This document shows, piece after piece, positions 21,772-33,630 of a DNA stretch of 64,000 bases (its first letter is position 1; each line of letters begins with the position of its first letter). The notes under the pieces were generated by a model. That model was not told the origin of the DNA. It searched no databases and was given only the letters and a program-made list of their open reading frames with translations. The position numbers and the translations under genes were made by a program. This DNA is from Mytilus californianus (Eukaryota > Mollusca > Bivalvia > Mytilida > Mytilidae), in contig NW_026262712.1 in NCBI RefSeq assembly GCF_021869535.1, forward strand, positions 54,006,384 through 54,070,383, given 5' to 3'.

Positions 21772-22062
21772 TTACCCAGTTTGAAGAAACATCATGTTCC
21801 GGTATGTCATCACTTGACATTCTACCAAGGTGTTTTGCATATCTTCATCATCAACTACATTCAAATTTTCAATTTTAACTAATGACGACTTGGCTGGATC
21901 TTTAGATCCAAATTTGACAAATTTGGCAAATACACTCCAAACTTGAGATGTGGTAACCAGTCATCAAAGTTAAATTTCCTTGTTCCATCATCGTTTCTTA
22001 ATAGTTTCAAATTATCAAAGATTTGATAAAATAAATGGTCTTTTTTCTGTAGCACTGCATTC
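21772..22062 (-). pseudogene. Y2 counterpart of the 13565-13880 coding block
   Basis: On the minus strand this reads VLQKKDHLFYQIFDNLKLLR, then after one frame change TSQVWSVFAKFVKFGSKDP and VDDEDMQNTLVECQVM, up to a stop near 21772. Its upstream end is cut by the 2.66-kb insertion at 22064. Confidence 0.45.
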
Positions 22063-22067
22063 TGTAA

Positions 22068-22175
22068 AGGATATAAGCCGATAACAGTCCAATCTGTAAA
22101 ATACTAGACAGGTCTGATGCCGCAGGCCGGAGACCTGTCTAATATTATACAGAATGGACTGTTAGAGGCTTATAT
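22068..22175. repeat. Long palindrome at the left end of the 2.66-kb insertion
   Basis: Arms gatataagcc...cagtccaatctgtaaaata and the reverse complement on the right (tattatacagaatggactg...ggcttatatc) meet around gccgcaggccgg. The two halves pair over about 50 bases each with few mismatches. Confidence 0.8.
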
Positions 22176-22389
22176 CTTACTTAAAACATTGTTTAACATG
22201 TCAAAAAAGGTGAAAAAAGCAACCAAATACAGACTTTTGTTAAGATTTTTTCTTCAAGTGTATGAATTGTTTTGTGGATGAACTTTATTTAAATTATCCT
22301 ACATGTTGGCCCCTTTAAACAGTAGCTCAACTTAAACAATAGACAAAAAATAAGGTACAGTTGAAGGTAAACAACATGTATTGCTAAAT

Positions 22390-24340
22390 CTACATGAAGA
22401 CATAGTGTATGCGTATCATGCTTTTTGCGTGCGCCGTGAATACCTTCACATGTGTTTGGTGTTTTGAAATGTATAAAGACGATGGAAGTATATTCTTAAT
22501 GCAAAACAACGAAGAAAGTGATGTCGTAATTAGTGATTGTGTTGTTTCAAACTTTTGATTATGATCAAATGTGTATTCATATATATTGGAGTTCAGTGCG
22601 GACAACGAAGAGGATATAGTTATAGAAGCTAATAATGGCTAGTTTTATATATATATTTTAAAATGTAATCATCTCCTATTACTTCCTTATTTTTACTGGG
22701 GTTTTATTTCTTATTAGGTGAACGTAAAAAAAAAGAAAAAAACATGTGAAGACAGGCTCACGTTGATGAAAAGGGTTCAACCATATCAAGTGCACCGCAG
22801 TCGATTTTATTTCAAATATAACACTATAAAATATAATGAATGAGCACAAATGAAGAGATAACAACGTTGGAATCAATTTAAATTCTTTTGTTGTTCATCG
22901 GAATTTTCCCATCTTATATTACTTCAATGAATTTTAAGAGAATTTGGATCCAAATATTATATCTTTTAATGTAAAAATGAATTAATATAGTTATAATATC
23001 TAAATTCATCGCCATGAAATGTCCGGAGATCAGTAAATCGATCAGACCTATTCCCTAACTATACATGAAAAAAATATATATTCACAATTTTCCCGTATGA
23101 CAGTATGACGCAGGCCCCATCTTTCCTTCCTCGTTCACCAAAATTTATCTCGACTCGGTGGTTGTCTTGCAAGAGACGGTTAATGTTAACCCAAACGGTA
23201 CCACCTGAATATCCCCCTTTTTCTGTTTTTTCTGCAAGGTCGTGTCGCTTTTTGTTCCCTTTTATTTAGTGTCCCTTGTGGTTTTTTTCATGTTACCGGA
23301 ACATAATTTTGTCTCTCGATTTCCCTTTGCAAATGATGCTTTCTTTGTTTTCTTTGAAAACAAAGCATTGCAGGTGTACATATCTTTGTTTCTGTGCTTA
23401 ATGTATAATTATTGCTTTCAATTAATTTTTTCCTCTGAGATCTAAACTAAAGTGAAGTGTCTGAAACTGTTTGGAAAGTACATTGGAAAGAAACAAATGT
23501 AACCCGTATTTTGATGTTATATATAGTAAACTACTTTTATTAATCCCCCTCTTTCAATCAATTCAATGCAGGAAAGGGTTTTATGCTCAAATTTATTTAA
23601 CACAATCACAAACTGTCTAAAACTTATTTAACAAAAACATATGATTAAATCTAGCACCTACGTTTATTCAATTTCAAGAGAGTACATCGGTTTAAAAAAA
23701 ACCCGATCACTACGAACAACGTGCGAATCGGACACATGATTGATTTGTTTAATCGGCGTTAACGTGTTCCTTTGTTCAGCTTCCCATATTCATCGTCGTT
23801 GATTAGCGAAGTTTTTCAATATATTTCTATACAGGCAATGATATCACATTAAAAAAAAAATGTAAATCAACGCCGACACCTGAAAATCATAAAAAAACTA
23901 TTGTAGTCCCCTTGTTCATGAAGCAAGTTCTCGATTTGCACTTTGTACACAGGGGGAGGTTTAGGTTGTTAATCAAATTCTTGATTAGCTATTTTGTCCA
24001 AGGAACAATGTGTGGCTTGCACATCAACACTTGGTAAAACATTTACTTCAGATGAACGATTTTCTCTTGATTATGATAATGCAATTATATTACTTGTGGT
24101 CCTTGTATTGCGACATGATATATCAAGCATTAGAAGCATTATTCGATTTTTTTCATTTTAATTGTAGCTGAAGTTGATGTTTAGAAGAATGAGAGCAACA
24201 CCAAAGGTCGATTTTTATATCCAAAGACGGACGATGATAAATCTTTTGCAAAAAGAAATACCGAAAAGCAACAAAAACAAAACTTACAACGAGTATTATC
24301 AACCAAATTGGTGCTAAAGGAGACAACTCAAAACATGAGA
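22390..24340. other. Interior of the 2.66-kb insertion, no supportable gene
   Basis: Short frames at 22390 (minus), 22679 (minus) and 23242 (plus) have low-complexity, hydrophobic translations and match nothing I know. Confidence 0.4.
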
Positions 24341-24536
24341 AAAATGGCAGTGTTAAAATTGATTTGACAGTATTTTTTTTCTCAAGAAACCGTCTTGTTG
24401 AGTGACAAAGTTATTGTATTGGAAAGTGACTTTAATAAAATGTTTTGTGTAATTGTCATTTGTTCTTTCTGTTGTATTTTTTTCACATGAAGAAAAAAAA
24501 TGTGGGAATTGATTTTTTTTCAGTTTTTGATCTTTC

Positions 24537-24656
24537 ATTTACCTGTTAGAATCAATTATGCTACCTTCAGCTGTCCAATATTTTTAAGAAAGAGGAGGGT
24601 TATTCTTAAAAATATTGGACAGTTAAAAGTAACATAATGGTTTCTTACAGGTAAAT
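24537..24656. repeat. Long palindrome in the right part of the insertion
   Basis: The left arm starts atttacctgttagaa and includes gtccaatatttttaag. The right arm includes cttaaaaatattggac and ends ttacaggtaaat. The arms are about 50 bases with a short loop (aaagaggaggg). Confidence 0.8.
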
Positions 24657-24764
24657 TATAGTCCAATCACTGAAATAAAGAACGGGTACAACAATAGAAT
24701 GATGTCACAACAATGTTTTAAATGTATATATTATTTAAAAATTCCTTAACCCTACTGCTAAAAC

Positions 24765-25165
24765 GTTTCAATGGCTAAAAGAAACCGTAAAAGACCATCC
24801 ATCTGCAGTATTCAAATTAGTTGTCAAAACTGATCGTAGCAAAACCTTTGTGCACATGTCTCAGCCCAGAGATTTTTCACTTTGTAATAAACGTTTTCTT
24901 TGTTGGCATATACATGCTTGTCTATGCATATATGATATTCTAAGAAGTGAGGTATTTGTTGAAACCTTTATGCAAATTCACTCAGGATAAGCAAATAATA
25001 GTTCATCATCTGAATTATCAACAGTGTTGGCTACTACATTTGCTATTGGAAAATATTTAGTTTATGCTGTTTCATTATATCCTCCATCTAATCTGTCTTT
25101 GCTTATAAGAGTAAATAGCAGAACGTGGTATGAAAGATTTCATCTTGATAAATGGTATTTGTACC
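24765..25165 (-). pseudogene. Y2 counterparts of the 13926-14108 and 14137-14320 coding blocks
   Basis: The minus strand gives KYHLSR-stop-NLSY, LFTLISKDRLDGGYNETA-stop, NSDDELLFAYP, then DKHVYANKENVYYKVKNLWA and a frame-breaking extra base. Compared with Y1 this copy has acquired several disabling changes. Confidence 0.45.
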
Positions 25166-25169
25166 TACA

Positions 25170-26855
25170 AAAAAAAACCATAACAATATTATCATAATAC
25201 ATGGAATTGATTACGCATAACGAAGGCAAATATTGACAAAATACTAAAAGAATAGTGTTCTAGCTCCATACAACGTTTTTCTCTCTCAAAAATGACCGGA
25301 GACATATTGTCATCTCAAACAGACTATAATTTTACTGACACTGCCTTTTTAGAACAATACAAGGGTGACTACTAGTGGAGCACAACAAGCTTACCCTGAG
25401 TACAATGTTCCTGTGTATCTTCTCTCATTAGAGTTTTATGGAGTTTGTATTGAAAACTTAAATTTTAATAATTCTTAGGCAATTCATTTGTATCAACCAT
25501 GTTTATTGATTGTCAAATTACATTATGAGGGTCAGATTCCACAGTCTTTTAGTCTGTAAAGCCAGCAATTTTAGTTTCTGCTTTATTTTGGTATGTCATT
25601 TCTTCGAAAAAATGTCAAAATTAATCAGTATTTGTTTACCTACCACTGTCACAGAAATTTCTGAAATATGTGTTCATGCCCTGTGCGTATTTTTAAGTTG
25701 TCTACTTTTTTTAAGTGTGGTTTTTGCTTCTATTATATTTATGGGTTGGAAAACTGGCAAACATTCCTAAACAGAGGAGGATGTAGGAAACATGAATCAT
25801 GGATCTGCTCAAGTATTGTTATTTTTGTTTGACGATTCTATAATAAAGTACTGTTTGACATGTTACTGCTTTCGAGAAGATCTCCATGCTTCCAATGACA
25901 GTTTGTTACAATTTTATGTGATGATTCATACAAATATAAACAGATATTTGATAACCCATAACACATACGTATGCTGGTAAATTTCATTTAGCCAATGTCA
26001 CAGTACTGACCTGGACCTGAAAATGATCAAAGACAAAAATCATCAAGAATTTGGTCCACCAAAGCAATGAATACTTTCATTGATGGGTATGAAATCCTAC
26101 CCGGATAAAAGTTTTCTCCCTTTATCAGTTGATGTTTCTAAAATGTTGGCACAAAGTAGGAGAAAGAGGGTAACAAATCTTAGTTAATATTGGAGGGTCT
26201 GGATTGGGGAGGGGGAGGGGGTAGGGTGTCCTTATTTTTTGTATTCATTTATACTTGTTGACTATTATTCTCTATTCTTTATATGTTAGCACCTCTTTAT
26301 TCTCTATTCTTTAATTTTTGGGGCCATTTTTCTCTATTCTTTATATTTTTTGCCCAATATTCTTCATTCTGGAAACCCTGATCCACACCCTCATATTGTG
26401 TTGAAAATGAAATCAAAATCACCATGATCATAGAACTCTTGAAATAAGTAGATTTTTACAGATCATTGTGATGCGAGACTGGTCCTAGATACTTCGTACA
26501 CACGATATATATGTAGTATAAAACTCGCACAAAGAAACAATGAGGGGAAAAATTAAAACCTATATATTGAAAATTAAAAAAATAGAAAAATGTAAAATAC
26601 AAATATATCTCTATATGGATTATATTAGTACTAATATGAACAATGCAATTTGCCCCCATTAAAATTATAAAAACGTATTTAAAGAGAATATATTGACTCA
26701 AAGGAGAAACATGAATATAAGCCAACGGTGAAATGTTGTCTGAGGGGGCAATTGATTTCAAAGATGTTTTTTTGAACCCATACTTTTATATTACAAACTA
26801 TGATATTCTGAGGTTTTTGTTTTTGTAAATAACTAAATTAAACACTCAATGAATG
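25170..26855. other. Y2 interior, no supportable gene
   Basis: Colinear with 14330-16045 of Y1. Short frames here (25510, 25792, 26456 minus) do not correspond as intact proteins to Y1. Confidence 0.4.
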
Positions 26856-26856
26856 T

Positions 26857-27129
26857 GTGACCAAATTGTGGCAATTTTATTTTACGGGAAAGGGTTCTCA
26901 AAATACATTTTCATATGCATATAAAATGATTGTATTAATTAGAAAAACTAGTCAGAACAGTGAATACTTGTCAAGAAATATAAAGGTGTGGGATTTCTTT
27001 AATATGCAGAAATATTGTCAAGAAATAGGAACCGTAATAGAAAAGAGTGAAAACATTTACTGGTCAATTATGCAGGACTTTATTGCTTTTTCTAAATCAT
27101 TCTGTAATGCAATTACATCGAAATGTTAG
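26857..27129 (+). other. Y2 counterpart of the 16047-16322 open frame
   Basis: 90 codons ending FCNAITSKC-stop. See the Y1 entry for the shared residues. No recognised domain. Confidence 0.3.
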
Positions 27130-27559
27130 GTGTGAAGGCTCGTTTGATAGAGTAAATGAATTTCACTTTCTGAAAAATACACACCCTTGAAAAATACCAG
27201 TCTTTTTCTTAAAGTCTTTTAGGAAAATGTTTTGAAGAAATTTTTTACCATAATTTTGTTAAAAATAAACTATTTGTTGCAGATGGTTTAGAAAATAGAG
27301 AATTTCTTTCCCTCAGATTTTAGCTAATTTCCCCTTACATGAAAATATCTAATTTAAATCATCCTATGGCAAAAATGAAAAAATTACCAGAAACACATTA
27401 CAATTTTAATATTTTATCCAAAAATCGTACAAGGAAATCCACATCCCCCCTATTCCCTTAAAAAATCAAATGGTCCTCATGAATCTATCTACGTGTATGT
27501 GTATGGAGAGAGGGTGTATTCTTACCTGTTTCTATGTTGATGACCTCTCTTGTCTCCAA

Positions 27560-27805
27560 CTAGCCTGTAGGCCTTGCAGACTCCCGGAGAGGCACCTCTG
27601 TCTTCTGTTGCCTTGCTTGAAGCTGGATGTTCTAGGTAGCAACATTTCAGTTCACTTCAGATTCCTCTCCAATATATTCCAAAAATAGTCTCTGTGCTGC
27701 TGGCATATGTTAAACTGAATCAATCTAGAATCAATTTTTAAAAATCCAGTGCGGTATGACTTGTATGGGTTCACTTTGACTTCTTTCCAGACACTGCAGT
27801 TCAAT
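27560..27805 (-). pseudogene. Y2 counterpart of the 16777-17019 coding block
   Basis: Keeps VWKEVKVNPYKSYRTGFLKI and NICQQHRDYFW on the minus strand, then changes frame and meets stops. Confidence 0.4.
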
Positions 27806-28673
27806 CAAATGAATATGTGTGTTCTTATCACTGTGAAATAAATAGGTATTGTGAGTGTCATTTTCATAATTTGGTTATTTTCCACAAGAAATACCAGTAA
27901 ATATGGACGTCACATTTCTTGTTCTCACTTTCCAAGTCAGACAACTTATGGTAACATTATGTTTTCACATCGAAGAGTGTAAATGAGGGGAGATTACTCA
28001 TAGAGCACCTGTGACTTGTTTTTTTTCTATTCCAGAGATTTTTTGGCGATAATACATAAAAACAATGACACTATGTATGTAAAATGTGTCATGCAGTAAT
28101 TTTATGTAATTAAGGCATAACTTAAGTTAATTCATAGCTATGGGTAAATGGGTTTTAATTAGAATTTGAATAATTCAGAAATTTATCAAAATATAGGAAA
28201 GTTAGATGCAAATTTTAACATCTTGCAAAAATTTACCAAAATTGGATTTTTGATATTTTTGACAATATCCATTGGTCAATTCACCGATGCTTATTTCATG
28301 AAAAAAGTGCCATTTTAGGAGATTGATGGACTCAAACTTCCTTCAAAATTAATTGTGGCCTACAGATCTTTTTTCATACCACGCCACCGAATAATTGTTC
28401 GAGACAAATCTTTCCTGACATGATTTTTTTTGTCTAGCCAGGTTATTTTTAGCAAATATAAGTTTAAACGGCTAGTAACACTGTTAAAAATCAGAATTTA
28501 TTGAGTTGAAACTATACACATTTTCACTAGCATTTTAGTGATTTTCAGACATTTATGCTAATGAGGCTGTTTCTAAAAATAGACACGACACAACAAAGTC
28601 TAAGATATATTTTTCTTTCATATTTAAGATTTCAAAAATATAAAAATATTTCAAAAGTTCCGACATGGCAGAC

Positions 28674-30887
28674 TTCATGATATGGGGAGATTTTTAATCG
28701 CTTTCCTTTAGTCACATGTATGTTCATTTTATCAAGCTAATTCCACGTGGCTTATACAAGTGTTAAGTTACAAAAATAGTATGTACATTGGTTTTTGAAA
28801 AGTTACTCATGTTTTTGTACAACAAGGACGATCCATACACCTTCATCTATGAAGAGTAATAAGCTGTATGAAGTAAGTTAAACAAAACATAATATTAATC
28901 AGTCTAGGTATTTTTCTGACTGCGTTTGAGTCAATCAGCTAACTTGTCAGTAAAAGGGGATGGGCTAAGTCATTTTATATAAAGATCTATGTTACGTTAG
29001 CGGCCTGTTCGTTATTCGTTATTCGATATTCAATATTAAATCGGCCACTAACTGCCGGTTCGATATTCAAAATTTCTATGAAAAAATGATAAAAACTGGA
29101 TATTTTTAAAGGAATTTTTAAGATGATAACTATTTAAAAAAATTTGAACATCTTATTCTAATGGGTCTCAGTCATGCTTAATTTACGGGCCTACACGTAT
29201 AAACCTTTAGGTTGCAATTGACATTTTACATAAAATAAAAAAAAAGTAACGTATAGGATTGGAAAAATGTATGTATGCTATGTCTGTCCAATATTGTATA
29301 TTTTTGTATATGCATTGTCAGGTGCATTAACATCTGTTATTGTATGTGTTTGAGGCAATGCATACAACTTTTATATCACATGTGTACAAAATACATGTAT
29401 CAGTTATTCATATGCATGAACGTAATCAATTATTTAAAAAGAGGTACCCCTACATGAAGCCCCAAATGACTGATATCGGGTACACAATACGACACCAGAT
29501 AACCTTTCCTAGTTTATATCATTTGGTTCAAGGGTCCATAATAGCCATTGCTAATAATCTGTGTCTTTCGTCCGTCTGTTATCAGAAATTTTACTCGTGC
29601 ATCATCTCGCTGACACCAACTAGTCAATATGAACTAATCTTGGTATGTAAAATGTATCTAGAAAATCCTTAATATCTACCAACCCCAAATAAAAACTTTT
29701 TCCGATCAAATGAAAGCATTTGTTTCAGTGATGATTATTGAATTTGGTTGGATGATTTTTTTTCAATAATCGTCTCTGAAAGCCAAAACGTTTTGAAACT
29801 TAAGAGGTTTAACGAGAAAGAAATCTTGTACAAACAATCTTCACCATCCGCTAGAACATTGGAAAGTAATCGCTATCTTCGGAATCAGCAACTTTAAAAG
29901 TTTAAACTGACATTTACTTTCTGGTAGCAATAACGAATTTAAACTGTCAAATATTGTAGAATTTTTTCTTTAACATTTTCTACTTCTCATTTAATTTAAA
30001 AAATGTAAAACAGCAAAAACTTGTAATCTCTAATTTGTTGAAAAGTGAATTAAAACATATTTGCAAAAGTTTTTTCTTTTAGAACTATCTCAGTGGTAAA
30101 TAAGATCCATCAGTAGTTTACCGATGTTCCTAGTGTCATAAAACCAAGCCACGTATTACTTTCCTTCATCGATGAAATTTCTATGATGAGTTCATTCAAA
30201 TATATCGCCTTGCTTTTTCTAGTTGTACCATATTATCTAAAAATGATTAAAAAAAAAAGTAATGAATAAGATATACAATGAAACCTACGACTGTTATCTC
30301 AAAGAAGATAACACTTAAAAGTTTATATACCAGACATACGTTTCGTCTAAAGATGACTGATCAGTAGCAATCGCATCAAAGCAGTTAATAGTCACATTAA
30401 TTAAAAACTGAAGAGCCATTCAGCCAACAATTCAAAAAATGTGTACAGATGGATAATGTTAATGCTTTACGTTGAAAAAACTTTTATACAGTTTTTTTTA
30501 ATGATTCTGATGTCTATTAACATTGAACTTACAGACATAACCATATCAAACGTATAACATTTCGTCACTGACTACTTGTCTGGTGATGCCCTTTGGAAAA
30601 AAAAACGTATAACATCAGTGTTATATAAACAATTGTTGTGAAAATCATAAAATATATCAGACTAATAACCCCATCAAGTCGTCTACATACATGCAATAGT
30701 GGTGCGTGACTTAAAATAATTGGAAGGTGAAATTAATTACGAAGTTGAAGAGCATTGTACACAAAATCTCAAAACAAATGTGTCAAATATGACTGGAGTA
30801 GAAAGACCTCAGCATTGTTAATAAAAGTGATTTATTACTAGCAGCAGGTTGATAGAAAGTATAGTACCAAGGATGTTTTTTATGTCA
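28674..30887 (+). repeat. Array part B3
   Basis: Third copy of the body. It stops matching after ttttatgtca at 30887, so the final ~25 bases of B and the next L are missing. This is the right edge of the array. Confidence 0.75.
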
Positions 30888-31139
30888 GTCTTTCTGATGA
30901 GGAATATACCAAAAACGCGTATTGTACGCATTAACATTTCATTTTATTTGATTTTTCTCTCTTTCAGAGACGGAGGCACTCACCGAAAGTGAACATTTTT
31001 CGATTCTGGAAAAAATCCATTGGTGCTATATATTTCAAGCTGTGACTATTACATAATTAAATTGATAGGTAACTTCATATAAATGAAATAGTTGTCATGC
31101 GTTTATTGTTGCAACTTATGTAGCCATTAGTTTTCTTTG

Positions 31140-31255
31140 ATTTGTTTGTTTTGCTGCTGTCTGTCTGTTGGTTATTTTTCGTTTTATCCCTGCCATCAGT
31201 TTGAATATGCCTTTCGCCTCTTCTTTACAGAAGTTCCCTTATGATTGAGAAATAT
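31140..31255 (+). repeat. Diverged retroelement tail
   Basis: The order of phrases (tgtctgtctgttggttattt, gccatcagtttgaatatgcc, tttcgcctcttct) follows the family-2 tail, but with many differences. Confidence 0.3.
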
Positions 31256-32274
31256 CACGACTTGTCATTCCAGAAGTATTAGACTTTGTTTGTCAGATAT
31301 ATAAATGTCACAAACAAAGTCAAGACTGCCTTGCGCAATTAACTTCAAACTTAACTCTATGTTTATATTGTTAAAGTAGTCAGATTACTTTCGATTAACA
31401 AATGTTTTGATTTGTTATATCAGAGGTAATGGTTATTTATTACATGAATAGTTAAAAACAGGGTACACTTGGATAAATTTACATACACTTTTTACTGTTA
31501 ATTTAGTGTGTATTTAGATGCCTGGTGCCATTAATTATAGTTTGACGGTAGATGAAAAACAAAATTTTTCCATTGAAGGTACATACTTTACAAATGATTG
31601 AATTTGAACTGCTATTTGATCTTTACTATTTCTATACTTATGCCAAAAGTATGTTTGGATTATTATTTAAGCAGTGAATTTCACAAGTAGAAAGAGGGAT
31701 GTAAACATGGTAAAGGCCAAGTGTGGGAGATGTTGAGTTCTTGTTTTATTTTCATTAAATAGTTTGCAAAATACAATTCTCTTTCATTGCCTGCTATTAG
31801 TATGAGAAAGTATTTTTTTATTATAAGTGTATGAGAAGTTATGAATTTTGAAAAGGACGTCAAAATACATTTCTTTCAGTTTCAGTTACAAGCCAGTGAA
31901 GAGATGCCAATTGAAACGATAACTTCTGTTACTGCCTCCAACACAGGACGAGATCAATTTTTGAATCGGTATCTATGTATAGACGATATTTAACCAACTG
32001 TTATAGCTTAGACACCAATCCTAGTATATAGAATAGTCAGATATCATGGAAAATTTAATTAACTACAATAAAGAGAATAAATAATCTATAAAACAACATA
32101 TGAGTGTCTAGAACCCAAATTTATATTGGTTATGCAACTGCAAAAGATACACAAACACTGAAGTGTATTGCATCTAAATTAAATGTATACAATTATCCGT
32201 GCTGATTTATAGGAAACATACTCTAAATATTATTAATTAGCCGTTAGTTTTCTCAACTGTATGTTTTCATATTT

Positions 32275-32435
32275 TTCATATGGGGACCTTTTATAGCCGA
32301 CTATATGGTATGGGTTTTTCTCATTGTTGAAGGCCGCAGAGTTGCCTATAATTGCTTACATCCACTTCATTTGAACTTTAGTGAATAGTTGTCTCATTGG
32401 CAATCATACTACTTCTCCTTATTTTTATATCTATA
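32275..32435 (+). repeat. Dispersed repeat tail ('gaatagttgtctcattggca')
   Basis: Contains ggggaccttttatagccgac, gttgaaggccgcagagttg and gttgtctcattggcaatc. I recognise this as a common bivalve repeat tail. A diverged reverse-strand copy occurs at 38095-38345. Confidence 0.6.
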
Positions 32436-32459
32436 TTGTTTTTCTACTACTCAAAATAT

Positions 32460-32970
32460 TATATAATTATTGACTTTCGATGAGGTTGATACACTGATTT
32501 ATGCCTTGGTTGATAAATCATTGTATCAACTGATATCAAAAGTCAACAATTGTTTTATTATATGACTTTTTATCCTTCTCCAATTTTCAAGTATTTGCTC
32601 AAGATTCTTTTAAAACTGCTCCTTGTTTTTATACAAAATATATCTCAAATCTACTTTTGCAATTGCTCACTTTTTAAAGTTGAAATGTTCAATAAAGTTT
32701 ACTAAAAAATACATCGAAAACAAGAGAAAAAAATTTCACCGAAAACAAGAAGAAAAAGAGAAAAACGAGGATGTGCATGACGTCATAAACCTTCCTCATT
32801 AACGTTGCTTTGGAATATCTATATTCAGGTACACGTTAGCTTTTTCAAATCTTATATCAACCTCTCATGATTTTTCCCGCGTTGAATATAAGGTTTTATC
32901 AAATTAAAGAAGATTTGTCTGCTTTTAATCAATGAGAAAAGACAAATATTTTAGTCATATAATAATAATC
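32460..32970 (+). repeat. ~500-bp repeat, copy A
   Basis: Shares gttgataaatca, aaaagtcaacaattg followed by ttttattata, gtatttgctcaagat, actgctcc and ttttcccgcgttgaatataa with 33115-33630 in the same order. It holds an internal palindromic segment around gataaatcattgtatcaa. Confidence 0.7.
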
Positions 32971-33114
32971 ATTATGTACGACGCAATCACTTAGTTTAAA
33001 GTCAATAGATCTACATTCAATTTGTCAACAAGTGTAATATTTAAATTTTGTTTTAATCCTCTATATGTTATTATATCTAATCCCAATTTAAATGTAAGAC
33101 ACAGTTTAGAAAAT

Positions 33115-33630
33115 ATGTCGATATCATACAATAATGGACTTTTGATGCGGTTGATAAATCATGTTCGGCTCTTGGGCTGATATGGAACCATGGGCTGATA
33201 ATACATCTGATATGAAAAATGCCATGTAATAATCTGATAGTATCAAGTGATATTAAAAGTCAACAATTGTTTTATTATATAACTTTTTTTATTCATTTTC
33301 AGTATTGCTAGTATTTGCTCAAGATATTTAACTGCTCCTGTCATACTTGATACATTATCTGCTTTGGCAGTTGCTTAACCTTTAGAAGTTGAAATATTCA
33401 ATAAGATTTAAAAAAAAATAACATTAAATAAACATTAAGAAAAACGAGAATATCCATTACGCAATAAGCCTACCTTATTGACGTTGCAGAGGAAAAAACT
33501 AATTACAGCTGTCCCAAATCTTATATTAACTTTTCGGGACTTTTCCCGCGGTGAATATAACGTTTATTAAAAAAGATTCCCTACATTTTTAACCAATGAG
33601 ATAGAGATTTTTTATAGTCATGTAATAAAA
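33115..33630 (+). repeat. ~500-bp repeat, copy B
   Basis: Direct repeat of 32460-32970 at about 75-80% by eye. Includes atggacttttgatgcggttg, typical of a mussel element with partly palindromic ends. Confidence 0.7.

Larger units (their letters stand above)
22064..24721. mobile_element. 2.66-kb insertion in Y2 with a hairpin near each end
   Basis: In Y1 gcactgcattct continues directly into atgtgtatatcatgttaaaattcc. In Y2 the same left flank ends at 22063 and the right flank resumes about 24721. The insertion starts gtaaaggatataagcc and ends acaatgtttta. Long palindromes lie at its left end (22068-22175) and right part (24537-24656). It has no terminal inverted repeat and no open frame I can assign. 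Loss from Y1 rather than gain in Y2 is possible but less simple. Confidence 0.6.
20276..28673 (-). mobile_element. Segment Y2, larger and further decayed copy of Y1
   Basis: Colinear with Y1 but 2.6 kb longer. It carries an inserted retroelement tail (20935-21135) and a 2.66-kb insertion (22064-24721). It has lost ~110 bases after its left end (relative to 12130-12240), the CAGA microsatellite region, and nearly all of its right inverted end. The minus-strand coding blocks of Y1 are recognisable here with stops and frame changes. Confidence 0.6.
9551..30887. repeat. Tandem array of three L-(Y)-B units
   Basis: By reading repeated phrases I resolve the array as L1 (9551-9727) B1 (9728-11911), L2 (11912-12094) Y1 (12095-17884) B2 (17885-20092), L3 (20093-20275) Y2 (20276-28673) B3 (28674-30887). 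L starts tatgtgtcagctaaaatct. B starts near agatttttaatcgct and ends ggctggt-attcttcc; in B3 the sequence departs after ttttatgtca. By eye, copies differ at several per cent of positions plus indels, so the duplication is not very recent. Unit 1 lacks Y entirely. No host gene was found inside. Confidence 0.8.

Noticed and set aside
30969..31029. Possible exon after ctctctttcag with reading RRRHSPKVNIFRFWKKSI and donor g|gtgcta
   Set aside because: The end phase fits the downstream exons, but the start is phase 0, the donor is weak, and no start codon or second support exists.
31879..31975. Possible exon after tttctttcagtttcag
   Set aside because: Open only in a phase incompatible with the G|GT pattern, and the only donor is weak.
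32460..33630. CRISPR-like or satellite array
   Set aside because: Two long diverged copies without short regular spacers; this is a eukaryotic repeat.
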